Source: Haloferacaceae archaeon PL-Br10_E2g29 (lineage in GTDB: Archaea; Halobacteriota; Halobacteria; Halobacteriales; Haloferacaceae). Taken from it: 5,431 nt of DNA. The stretch lies in NCBI GenBank assembly GCA_001563965.1, contig LKMS01000116.1:1-5431 (forward strand). The letters are read 5' to 3'. The notes below the pieces were generated by a model. The model was not told where the DNA came from. It ran no database searches and saw nothing but the letters and a program-made list of their open reading frames with translations. Position 1 is the first letter of the stretch; the number at the start of each line of letters is the position of its first letter. The position numbers and the translations under genes are program-made. This document shows positions 1 to 5,265 of the stretch, piece by piece.

Positions 1-414
1 ACAGTTAGTCGAGAACTCAAAGAAGATCTGATAGCATTGCTAACGAGACTCGGGATCGTTTGCAACGTGACAAACACAGACCCAGTGTTGTTAGCCGAAA
101 AGTTCCCTGACTACTATGAACACGACGATCCGTCGCTTTCGGCACGTAGTTATGTGCTTTCTATTTCCTCCACTGATGCGGTCGCATTCGCTGAAAAAGT
201 TGGCTTCCATCTGAACAGAAAAGAGATTCAGCTTCAATCACAAGTAGATGCGATTCCCGCAAGAACACGGCGCGTATTTGACGGTGGGAACGGTAAGTAC
301 CTCGTTGACTCAGTTGCCTCAATTGAGCGTGTCGAATCGGAAACCGACTACACGTACAACCTCACGGTCAAAGGAACCCACAGGCTTGTCGTCAATGACA
401 CATTCCAAAAGCAA
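1..414 (+). mobile_element. Intein in PolD DP2 (pol-II site), C-terminal part with end of homing endonuclease domain
   Basis: In-frame protein sequence that interrupts the polymerase immediately before its catalytic CDGDED motif, at the known pol-II intein site. The first residues, SRELKEDLIALLTRLGI, match the end of a LAGLIDADG (DOD) homing endonuclease domain (intein block H: Ser, hydrophobic helix, LL.RLGI). The C-terminal splicing part follows: block F is YTYNLTVKGTHRLVV (343-393 region, with its His at 379), and block G ends at QKQ followed by Cys (Gln 412-414, Cys+1 415-417). The intein therefore ends in Gln, as described for the Pyrococcus abyssi PolII intein, and has Lys where a His is usual. 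GC counted by hand is 197/414 (48%) against about 60% in the downstream polymerase coding sequence, suggesting acquisition by homing. The N-terminal splicing blocks and most of the endonuclease are outside the window, so nuclease activity cannot be judged. Confidence 0.92.
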
Positions 415-1161
415 TGCGATGGTGACGAAGACTGTGTGATGCTGCTAATGGACGGTCTATTAAACTTTAGCCGACAGTTTCTGCCGGACAAACGTGGTGG
501 TCGGATGGACGCCCCACTCGTGATGTCCTCGCGGATCGATCCCGCCGAAATCGACGACGAGGCCCACAACATGGATATCGTCCGTTCCTACCCACAGGAG
601 TTCTACGAGGCGACCCTGGAAATGGCCGACCCCGAATCGATCGACATCCAGACTGGCGAGGACACCCTCGGCACTGACAACCAGTACCGCGGCTTCAACC
701 ACACCCACGAGACGACGAACATCCATATGGGGCCGAGTCTGTCGGCCTACAAGACGCTGGGCTCGATGATGGATAAAATGGACGCGCAGTTGGAGTTAGC
801 GCGAAAACTTCGCGCGGTCGACGAAACCGACGTCGCCGAGCGGGTCATCGAGTACCACTTCTTGCCCGACCTAATCGGCAACCTCCGGGCGTTTTCACGG
901 CAGAAAACCCGGTGTCTCGACTGCGGTGAAAAGTACCGCCGAATGCCGTTGTCGGGCGACTGCCGCGAGTGTGGTGGCCGCGTCAATCTGACCGTTCACC
1001 AGGGGTCGGTGAACAAGTACATGGACACCGCGATGGAGGTTGCCGAGCGGTTTGGCTGCCGCGAGTACACGAAACAGCGACTCGCGATTCTCGACCGTTC
1101 GCTCGAATCGATTTTCGAGAATGACAAAAACAAACAGAGCGGTATTGCGGATTTCATGTAA
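1..1161 (+). CDS. polC: DNA polymerase D (Pol II) large subunit DP2, C-terminal part, with intein (5' end outside window)
   Basis: The catalytic large subunit of the archaeal two-subunit replicative polymerase PolD, which elongates DNA with the DP1 exonuclease subunit. The frame is open from base 1 with no stop and the first residues already belong to an intein, so the start lies upstream; the TTG at 37 is not a real start. Codons 1-138 are intein. The polymerase resumes at codon 139 (base 415) with CDGDEDCVMLLMDGLLNFS, which holds the two Asp codons (418, 424) known as catalytic in pyrococcal DP2. Further on come the family-typical DAPLVMSSRIDP stretch and a zinc finger (Cys codons 913, 922, 961, 970; CxxC-12-CxxC). 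The protein ends in QSGIADFM, a PCNA-binding-like motif. TAA is at 1159-1161. About 248 residues of C-terminal polymerase sequence are present, and no frameshift is seen. The identification is very secure; the splicing activity is inferred. Confidence 0.96.
   Translation, partial: TVSRELKEDLIALLTRLGIVCNVTNTDPVLLAEKFPDYYEHDDPSLSARSYVLSISSTDAVAFAEKVGFHLNRKEIQLQSQVDAIPARTRRVFDGGNGKYLVDSVASIERVESETDYTYNLTVKGTHRLVVNDTFQKQCDGDEDCVMLLMDGLLNFSRQFLPDKRGGRMDAPLVMSSRIDPAEIDDEAHNMDIVRSYPQEFYEATLEMADPESIDIQTGEDTLGTDNQYRGFNHTHETTNIHMGPSLSAYKTLGSMMDKMDAQLELARKLRAVDETDVAERVIEYHFLPDLIGNLRAFSRQKTRCLDCGEKYRRMPLSGDCRECGGRVNLTVHQGSVNKYMDTAMEVAERFGCREYTKQRLAILDRSLESIFENDKNKQSGIADFM
1135..1158 (+). other. C-terminal PIP-box-like motif of DP2
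   Basis: The last eight residues of the polymerase subunit read QSGIADFM. This fits the PCNA-interacting consensus Q-x-x-(I/L/M)-x-x-F-(F/Y or similar): Gln first, Ile fourth, Phe seventh, Met eighth. A C-terminal PIP motif on DP2 that docks PolD on PCNA has been described for Thermococcales, so the position agrees with the family. Binding is inferred. Confidence 0.75.
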
Positions 1162-1251
1162 CCGGCAGTCGGAAGCGACCGCTGGACAAACGAGGGAGTG
1201 GCCTCTCAATCGTGAAGGCACAAACAACGGAACAGGGACAACAAACCGAAT

Positions 1252-1267
1252 ACCCCCGAACGGGGGT
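1252..1267 (-). terminator. GC-rich hairpin directly after the small minus-strand gene
   Basis: A perfect 6-bp stem (ACCCCC 1252-1257 with GGGGGT 1262-1267) around a 4-base loop. On the minus strand it begins in the last base of the TAA stop of the 55-codon gene and is followed by T-rich DNA (TTTGTTG, then TTGTTTG), fitting transcription termination or 3'-end protection. Seen from the plus strand it is preceded by A-rich DNA and has no T-run after it, so it suits the minus transcript better. It lies in the convergent gap between polC and that gene. Confidence 0.5.
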
Positions 1268-1434
1268 TAGGCCCACTCGGCGAGCACGGGCGCATCGGTC
1301 TGTGAGACCGAAAGCCACGCCTCGTCTCGGGTGACATCCGCGATCACATACGAGGGACGGCTTGACGACGCGTCGACAGCGGCCATGACCTCGCCCATCG
1401 ACGTTTCCGAAACGGGTGTGTGGTCTTGTGTCAT
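1267..1434 (-). CDS. Small acidic haloarchaeal protein of unknown function (55 aa)
   Basis: Read on the minus strand from ATG at 1434-1432 to TAA at 1269-1267. The product starts MTQDHTPVSE, continues with GEVMAAVDASS and SYVIADVTRDEAWLSV, and ends DAPVLAEWA. Three things support it as a real gene despite its size: a TATA box about 27 bases before the ATG, a hairpin right at the stop, and an acidic composition typical of haloarchaeal proteins. It has no signal peptide, membrane segment or cysteine. The pattern resembles a small haloarchaeal family of unknown function that I recall as DUF7556, but that assignment was made from memory and is unconfirmed. The gene is convergent with polC (105-base gap) and divergent from the CBS protein gene (106-base gap). 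No function can be given. An overlapping plus-strand extension of the CBS gene across this stretch is rejected in its favour. Confidence 0.78.
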   Translation of the reverse strand: MTQDHTPVSETSMGEVMAAVDASSSRPSYVIADVTRDEAWLSVSQTDAPVLAEWA

Positions 1435-1457
1435 GGTTTTCTGTCACACTCTCGCGC

Positions 1458-1464
1458 ATATAAA
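1458..1464 (-). promoter_or_regulatory. TATA box for the small minus-strand gene (leaderless)
   Basis: On the minus strand the box reads TTTATAT inside GC-rich DNA. Its centre (about 1461) is 27 bases before the ATG at 1434, the usual distance from an archaeal TATA box to the transcription start. The mRNA should therefore begin at or next to the start codon (leaderless), which is common in haloarchaea. Confidence 0.7.
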
Positions 1465-1504
1465 CATGTCGAAAGAACCGACAGACTGCCGACGGGTCGC
1501 TCCG

Positions 1505-1512
1505 AATAATAC
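1505..1512 (+). promoter_or_regulatory. TATA box for the CBS-glyS-dolichol kinase operon
   Basis: The AT-rich element AATAATAC follows CCG (possible BRE, CCGAA at 1502-1506). Its centre lies about 32 bases before the ATG at 1541, predicting a transcript start around 1536 and a leader of only a few bases. The GGAG at 1536-1539 touches the start codon and is too close to act as a normal Shine-Dalgarno site. It is divergent from the promoter at 1458-1464, about 40 bases away, so regulator binding here could affect both directions. Confidence 0.55.
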
Positions 1513-1540
1513 AAGCGGCTGGCCGACGGTAGACCGGAGT

Positions 1541-2398
1541 ATGCACGTAGCCGACGCCATGACGCCGCGGGAGACGCTGGTGACAGTCGAACTGCCCGGC
1601 ACCCGCGACGACGTTCTCGCGTATCTCCAAGATCACGGCTTTTCGTCGGTCCCGGTCGTGAAACAAACCGACGGCCGTGAGGTCTACCGCGGGCTCGTTT
1701 CACGAGACGATCTCATTGAGCGACCCGACGAGGACCAACTCGCCCTGTTGATGCGCGAGGTGCCGACAATCAGCCCCGACGCCCACATCCACGATGTGGC
1801 CGAACTCATGGTCGCCGAACACGCCCGCCGGGTGCCCGTTGTCAACGGCGACGATGATCACGACCTGGTCGGCATCATCACCGTCACCGACATCGTCCGT
1901 GCTATCGCTCGCGAGGAGATCGACGGAAGCCGTGAGGTCGGCTCGCTCGCGACACACGAGATCAACACGACTTACGTCGATACGCCACTGCTCGTCGCCG
2001 AGCGGGAAATCTACTACGCAAACGTTCCCTACACGATCGTCCTCGACGACGAGGGCGACATGACGGGCATTCTCACCGAGGTCGATATCGTCGAAATCGC
2101 CCGTGTCGTCGAGGGCGAAGACGATACCGGCGAGTCGATCGCCGAACAGGATTCAAAGTGGGCCTGGGAGGGAATCAAAGCCGTCGGCAACAGCTACTTT
2201 CCGACGCGAAACGTCGAAATTCCCGCCGAACCGGTCGCCGAAATTATGACGAGCGACGTGGTGACAATTGGGAAAACCAAAACGGCGGCCGACGCGGCGA
2301 AAACCATGATCAAACACGATATCGAGCAGATTCCACTTGTTTCGGGCGGCAAGCTGGTCGGCGTCGTGCGCGACATCGATCTGCTGGAGGGGGTCTGA
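1541..2398 (+). CDS. Four-CBS-domain protein, possible nucleotide sensor (285 aa)
   Basis: A soluble protein built from four CBS repeats. Each ends in the typical G-(hydrophobic)2-x-x-x-D-(hydrophobic)2 pattern: GLVSRDDLI (51-59), GIITVTDIV (111-119), GILTEVDIV (176-184) and GVVRDIDLL (274-282). Approximate domains are residues 2-60, 69-122, 133-190 and 231-285, with a linker at 191-230 containing SKWAWEGIKAVGNSYFP. The first and fourth repeats begin with VADAMTP and VAEIMTS, the common CBS opening. No enzyme domain is attached. CBS pairs generally bind adenine nucleotides or S-adenosylmethionine and regulate a partner, but the ligand here is unknown. The ATG at 1541 is chosen over the in-frame upstream start at 1331 because CBS homology begins there, a TATA box sits just before it, and the extension would run through the opposite-strand gene and two promoters. 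Its TGA overlaps the glyS ATG by one base (TGATG), implying one operon. Confidence 0.9.
   Translation: MHVADAMTPRETLVTVELPGTRDDVLAYLQDHGFSSVPVVKQTDGREVYRGLVSRDDLIERPDEDQLALLMREVPTISPDAHIHDVAELMVAEHARRVPVVNGDDDHDLVGIITVTDIVRAIAREEIDGSREVGSLATHEINTTYVDTPLLVAEREIYYANVPYTIVLDDEGDMTGILTEVDIVEIARVVEGEDDTGESIAEQDSKWAWEGIKAVGNSYFPTRNVEIPAEPVAEIMTSDVVTIGKTKTAADAAKTMIKHDIEQIPLVSGGKLVGVVRDIDLLEGV
2386..2393 (+). promoter_or_regulatory. Shine-Dalgarno site of glyS
   Basis: GGAGGGGG lies within the last codons of the CBS gene, with 7 bases between GGAGG and the glyS ATG at 2398. It is the clearest ribosome binding site in the window. It decides the glyS start over the in-frame ATG at 2419 and over the far upstream start at 2158, and with the TGATG overlap it points to coupled translation. 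Confidence 0.8.
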
Positions 2399-4191
2399 TG
2401 GGAACGCAGCGCGACCTGATGGAGTTGGCCAAGCGCCGTGGCTTCTTTTTCGGGTCGAACGGGGCGTACGGCGGGACGGCGGGCTTCTACACCTTTGGGC
2501 CCGAGGGCGCCGCGCTCAAACACAACGTCGAATCCGCCTGGCGCGACCAGTTTACCGTGCGCCTCGGTAATGACGAAATCGAGGCGCCGACGATCATGCC
2601 CGAAGCCGTCTTCGAGGCCTCGGGACACCTCGACGGCTTCGACGACATGCTCGTCGAGTGTGCCGAATGCGGGACGAGCCACCGCGCAGACCACCTGATC
2701 GAGGACGCCGTCGACGAGATCGAAGATGCCGAAGCGCTGGGCAGCAAAAAAGTCGGCGACCTCATCGCAGAGCACGACCTCGCGTGTCCGACCTGTGGCG
2801 CGTCGCTCGCGGGCGAACCCGTCGAGGACTTCAATCTCATGTTCGAAACCTCGATCGGTCCCGGTACGGGCCAACCCGGCTACATGCGGCCCGAAACCGC
2901 CCAAGGGATTTTTGTCGAGTTTCCGCGGCTCAAAGAGTACGCCCGCGGCCAACTCCCCTTCGGCGTCACCCAGATTGGCACCGCCTACCGCAACGAGATC
3001 AGTCCCCGGCGCGGCATTATCCGTGTTCGCGAGTTCACCCAAGCCGAGTTGGAGCAGTTCATCGATCCGAAAGAGGACGAACCGCCGCTGGGCGAGGTCG
3101 AGGACGTGGCGGTGACGCTCTACCCGGCAACCGAACAACACGACGCGGACGGCGACTACCTCACGACGACCATTGGCGAGGCCGTCGAGAAAGAGGTCAT
3201 CGGCTCGCCGTGGGTGGCGTACTTTATGGGCGTTGCTCAGGGCTGGTACGAGCGGGTCGGCGTCGACATGGATCGGTTCCGGTTCCGCCAACATCTCGCC
3301 GGCGAGCGCGCACACTACGCCGCCGACTGCTGGGACGCCGAAAGCGAGATCGATGGCAACTGGATCGAAATCGCCGGCTTCGCGTACCGAAGCGACTACG
3401 ACCTGCTGAAACACGGTGCGTACGCCGAAGACCGCTTTACGGTTTTCAAGCGCTACGACGAACCGGTCACCGTGGAAAAAGCGGTCGTCGACCCCGATAT
3501 GTCGGCGCTCGGCCCCGAGTTCGGCGGGACGGCCAGCGACATTGCGGCGGCGCTCGAAGCGCTCGCCGACGCCGACCCCGATGCGTTCGATGGCGACGAG
3601 GTGACGGTCGACGTTGACGGAGAACGGTATTCTGTCGACACCGACGTCGCGAACTTTGCGGTCGAAACACAGACCGAGGCGGGCGAACACATCACACCCC
3701 ACGTCGTCGAGCCGTCGTTCGGCGTCGGCCGAACGGTGTACACGCTGCTCGAACACGGCTACCGCGAGGACGAGGTCGACGGTGAAACCCGAACCTACCT
3801 CTCGCTTGCGCCGGAAATCGCCCCGACCACCGTTGCCGTCTTCCCGCTCGTCAGCAACGACGACGCACTGGTCGACGTTGCAACCGACATCTCACGGACG
3901 CTGCGGCAGGCGGGCGTGTCGGTGTCGTACGACGATTCGGGATCGATTGGCCGGCGCTACCGTCGGCAGGACGAGGTCGGCACGCCCTTTTGTGTGACCG
4001 TCGATCAGGACGGCCTCGAAGGCGATGGTCAAAATACCGTGACGCTCCGCGAGCGCGACTCGGCCGCACAGATTCGCCTGCCACTCGACCGGGTTGCCGA
4101 CGAGATTGCGGCGCTCGTGGCCGACGAACAGACGTTCGACGAACTACACGGCCGCTACAGCGCCGTCGACACCGACGTAACGGCCGCATGA
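2398..4191 (+). CDS. glyS: Glycyl-tRNA synthetase, archaeal/eukaryotic alpha2 type (597 aa)
   Basis: A class II aminoacyl-tRNA synthetase that charges tRNA-Gly with glycine in the cytosol. The N-terminus has LAKRRGFFFGSNGAYGG..GFYTFGP, typical of the family. A probable zinc ribbon uses Cys88, Cys91, Cys130 and Cys133. MRPETAQGIF (163-172) is a substrate-binding signature of this family. Motif 2 spans residues 197-217, starting YRNEISPR with the ATP-contacting arginine and ending VREFTQAE. Motif 3 is EPSFGVGR (438-445). From about residue 470 (LAPEIAPTTVAVFPL) to the end is an HGTP-type anticodon-binding domain. The length is normal for the archaeal enzyme and no key motif is missing. The start follows a strong Shine-Dalgarno site and overlaps the CBS gene stop by one base. 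Acidic surface composition is typical of halophiles. The TGA at 4189-4191 overlaps an ATG (ATGA), discussed among the findings. Confidence 0.97.
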   Translation: MGTQRDLMELAKRRGFFFGSNGAYGGTAGFYTFGPEGAALKHNVESAWRDQFTVRLGNDEIEAPTIMPEAVFEASGHLDGFDDMLVECAECGTSHRADHLIEDAVDEIEDAEALGSKKVGDLIAEHDLACPTCGASLAGEPVEDFNLMFETSIGPGTGQPGYMRPETAQGIFVEFPRLKEYARGQLPFGVTQIGTAYRNEISPRRGIIRVREFTQAELEQFIDPKEDEPPLGEVEDVAVTLYPATEQHDADGDYLTTTIGEAVEKEVIGSPWVAYFMGVAQGWYERVGVDMDRFRFRQHLAGERAHYAADCWDAESEIDGNWIEIAGFAYRSDYDLLKHGAYAEDRFTVFKRYDEPVTVEKAVVDPDMSALGPEFGGTASDIAAALEALADADPDAFDGDEVTVDVDGERYSVDTDVANFAVETQTEAGEHITPHVVEPSFGVGRTVYTLLEHGYREDEVDGETRTYLSLAPEIAPTTVAVFPLVSNDDALVDVATDISRTLRQAGVSVSYDDSGSIGRRYRRQDEVGTPFCVTVDQDGLEGDGQNTVTLRERDSAAQIRLPLDRVADEIAALVADEQTFDELHGRYSAVDTDVTAA

Positions 4192-4273
4192 AACCGTTGG
4201 GAGCAGTCGGGATCGAACGGGCGAGACGACCGAACCAGACGGAGCGAAAGAGACGACGGGCACGTACCGAACA

Positions 4274-4891
4274 ATGAGTGAGTACAGCCGCCGGGCAGTC
4301 CATGCGACGGGTGTCGGCATGCCGCTTATCTATCTGCTTGGGGTCGTGAGTTGGGACCAGCTCCGGCTGTTCATGATTGGTGTGACACTCATCGTGTTCG
4401 GCCTCGAATTTTTGCGACTCGTCGTCGGCATAAACCACCGGATTTACGACGAACTCACGCGCGCGTATGAACAGGATTCAGTCGCCGGCTATGCGCTCTA
4501 CATGACAAGCATGACCGTTGTTGCCTTGCTGTTCGGGCCAGTGGTGGCGCTGCCGGCAATCTTGATGCTCGCGCTCGGTGACCCCGTCAGTGGGATGCTC
4601 GGCAAAAACGGCCCACACGAACACAAACGCCTCGGCGTCGTCGCGGTGATGTTCGTGGTCTGTGTGCTGTTGGCCGCGCCGTTCACGATTCCGTGGGCCG
4701 GCGTCGCCATCGGCGCTGTGGCGGCCGCAGTCGGCGGGGTACTCGCGGCGGTCGCCGACGGCGTCAAACCGATTATTCGTGGGGTCGCCGTCGACGACAA
4801 CCTGACGATTCCGCCGGCGGCGGCGGTCGGGATTGCCGGCGTCTTCTGGCTGGCCGGTGTCGACACCGGGATCGACCCGTTCGGCTTCTGA
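4274..4891 (+). CDS. Dolichol-kinase-like polyprenol kinase, membrane protein (205 aa)
   Basis: A polytopic membrane protein of the dolichol kinase / SEC59 / phytol kinase-like family, which uses a nucleoside triphosphate to phosphorylate polyprenyl alcohols. About six or seven hydrophobic segments are visible, near residues 13-27, 31-50, 71-88, 89-103, 121-137, 141-163 and 180-196. Conserved-looking features are RRAVHATGVGMP at the N-terminus, LEFLRLV (44-50), YEQDSVAGYALY (65-76), ALGDPVSGMLG (100-110), VADGVKP (160-166) and DDNLTIPP (174-181). Family knowledge suggests it supplies dolichyl phosphate, the lipid carrier haloarchaea use for N-glycosylation, but activity here is inferred. It follows glyS by 82 bases of purine-rich DNA with no TATA-like element, so co-transcription with glyS is likely. 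No good Shine-Dalgarno site precedes the ATG at 4274. The stop is TGA at 4889-4891. Confidence 0.85.
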   Translation: MSEYSRRAVHATGVGMPLIYLLGVVSWDQLRLFMIGVTLIVFGLEFLRLVVGINHRIYDELTRAYEQDSVAGYALYMTSMTVVALLFGPVVALPAILMLALGDPVSGMLGKNGPHEHKRLGVVAVMFVVCVLLAAPFTIPWAGVAIGAVAAAVGGVLAAVADGVKPIIRGVAVDDNLTIPPAAAVGIAGVFWLAGVDTGIDPFGF

Positions 4892-5234
4892 GTTCAGCGT
4901 TTGTAACGCAGGTAGCGATTTGAGCCACTTGTGCCGTGTGAGCGTGGCTCGCAGCGGCTGAATCACGTAATCGTTTTGTAGCCGAGGCCCAATTTTTGGC
5001 TCATGGTACTGGGCTGCCGCACCGAATCGCCGGCGCGCCGACAGCGACGGCTCCGGCAGGCACCCCGGCGACCACCGCGAGCGGGGCGACCACACGTGGT
5101 CGACCTCGCCTCGTTTCGGCGACAGGGCCGGTAGGCCAACGCTGGTTCGACCGCCGATCCGATTTTCCTAATCTCCCGTTTTTGCCCGCATAGCCGTGTC
5201 TCTGCGGCTATTTTCAAAAAATAGAAACGTTGAA
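4892..5234. other. Gene-free stretch with several inverted repeats before argG
   Basis: No reading frame on either strand has a convincing start, composition or family pattern. The part nearest the dolichol kinase gene and the part nearest argG are AT-richer; 5020-5150 is very GC-rich. Inverted repeats that I can see are GCGTT/AACGC (4897-4901 with 4905-4909), GAGCCAC/GTGGCTC (4922-4928 with 4944-4950), CCAA/TTGG (4989-4992 with 4996-4999), the palindrome CGGCGCGCCG (5031-5040), GCGAG/CTCGC (5077-5081 with 5105-5109) enclosing CGACCAC/GTGGTCG (5087... region, 5087-5093 with 5096-5102), and ATAGCCG/CGGCTAT (5190-5196 with 5205-5211). T-runs at 5163-5166 and 5179-5183 could end an RNA on the plus strand. 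It may hold an unannotated RNA or only the 3' and 5' flanks of its neighbours. Confidence 0.55.
5190..5214 (+). terminator. Hairpin followed by T-run upstream of argG
   Basis: A perfect 7-bp stem, ATAGCCG (5190-5196) with CGGCTAT (5205-5211), and an 8-base loop, followed immediately by T residues to 5214. The layout is that of a stem-loop plus U-tract terminator for plus-strand transcription arriving from the dolichol kinase gene or the stretch after it. Another T-run, at 5179-5183, lies just before it. It sits about 20 bases before the argG TATA box, so it would insulate argG from upstream read-through. Confidence 0.5.
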
Positions 5235-5240
5235 TTTAAG
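5235..5240 (+). promoter_or_regulatory. TATA box of argG (leaderless)
   Basis: TTTAAG, within GAATTTAAGT, in an AT-rich patch. Its centre is about 28 bases before the ATG at 5266, so transcription should start at or within a base or two of the start codon. No Shine-Dalgarno sequence at useful spacing precedes the ATG, which agrees with leaderless translation. Confidence 0.75.
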
Positions 5241-5265
5241 TCCCATACCCCGGTTTGTGTGGGTA

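Noticed and set aside
1162..1266. Gap between polC and the minus-strand gene, checked for a small gene
   Set aside because: No start with a ribosome site or promoter and no coding-like composition. Only the hairpin at its right end stands out.
1331..1540. N-terminal extension of the CBS protein by 70 codons
   Set aside because: The extension crosses the opposite-strand small gene and both TATA boxes and contains no CBS-like sequence. The ATG at 1541 starts exactly at the first CBS repeat.
2158..2397. N-terminal extension of glycyl-tRNA synthetase by 80 codons
   Set aside because: This part is the out-of-frame reading of the CBS gene, rich in Arg and Gly and unlike the family. The Shine-Dalgarno site and the TGATG junction mark 2398 as the start.
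2658..3617. 319-codon Arg-rich frame on the plus strand within glyS
   Set aside because: Frame-shifted shadow of glyS with extreme Arg content, which is not credible in an acidic haloarchaeal proteome.
2194..3756. 520-codon open frame on the minus strand opposite glyS
   Set aside because: It lies wholly antisense to a gene with all class II synthetase motifs. Long antisense frames are expected from high-GC third-position bias, and its sequence shows no recognisable domain, promoter or ribosome site.
5127..5165. tRNA-like GGTTCGA (T-arm-like) in GC-rich DNA
   Set aside because: The flanking bases do not form a 5-bp T stem, and no acceptor stem, D arm or anticodon arm can be drawn around it on either strand.
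4942..5193. Open frame rich in Ala, Thr, Pro and Gly, with only a TTG start at 4996
   Set aside because: No ATG or GTG start, no ribosome site or TATA box at the right distance, no signal peptide, and no recognisable family. The composition is what GC-rich non-coding DNA yields.
4963..5217. 84-codon minus-strand frame rich in Arg and Cys
   Set aside because: Runs through the proposed terminator hairpin, has an Arg-rich composition unlike the neighbouring genes, and has no promoter or family match.
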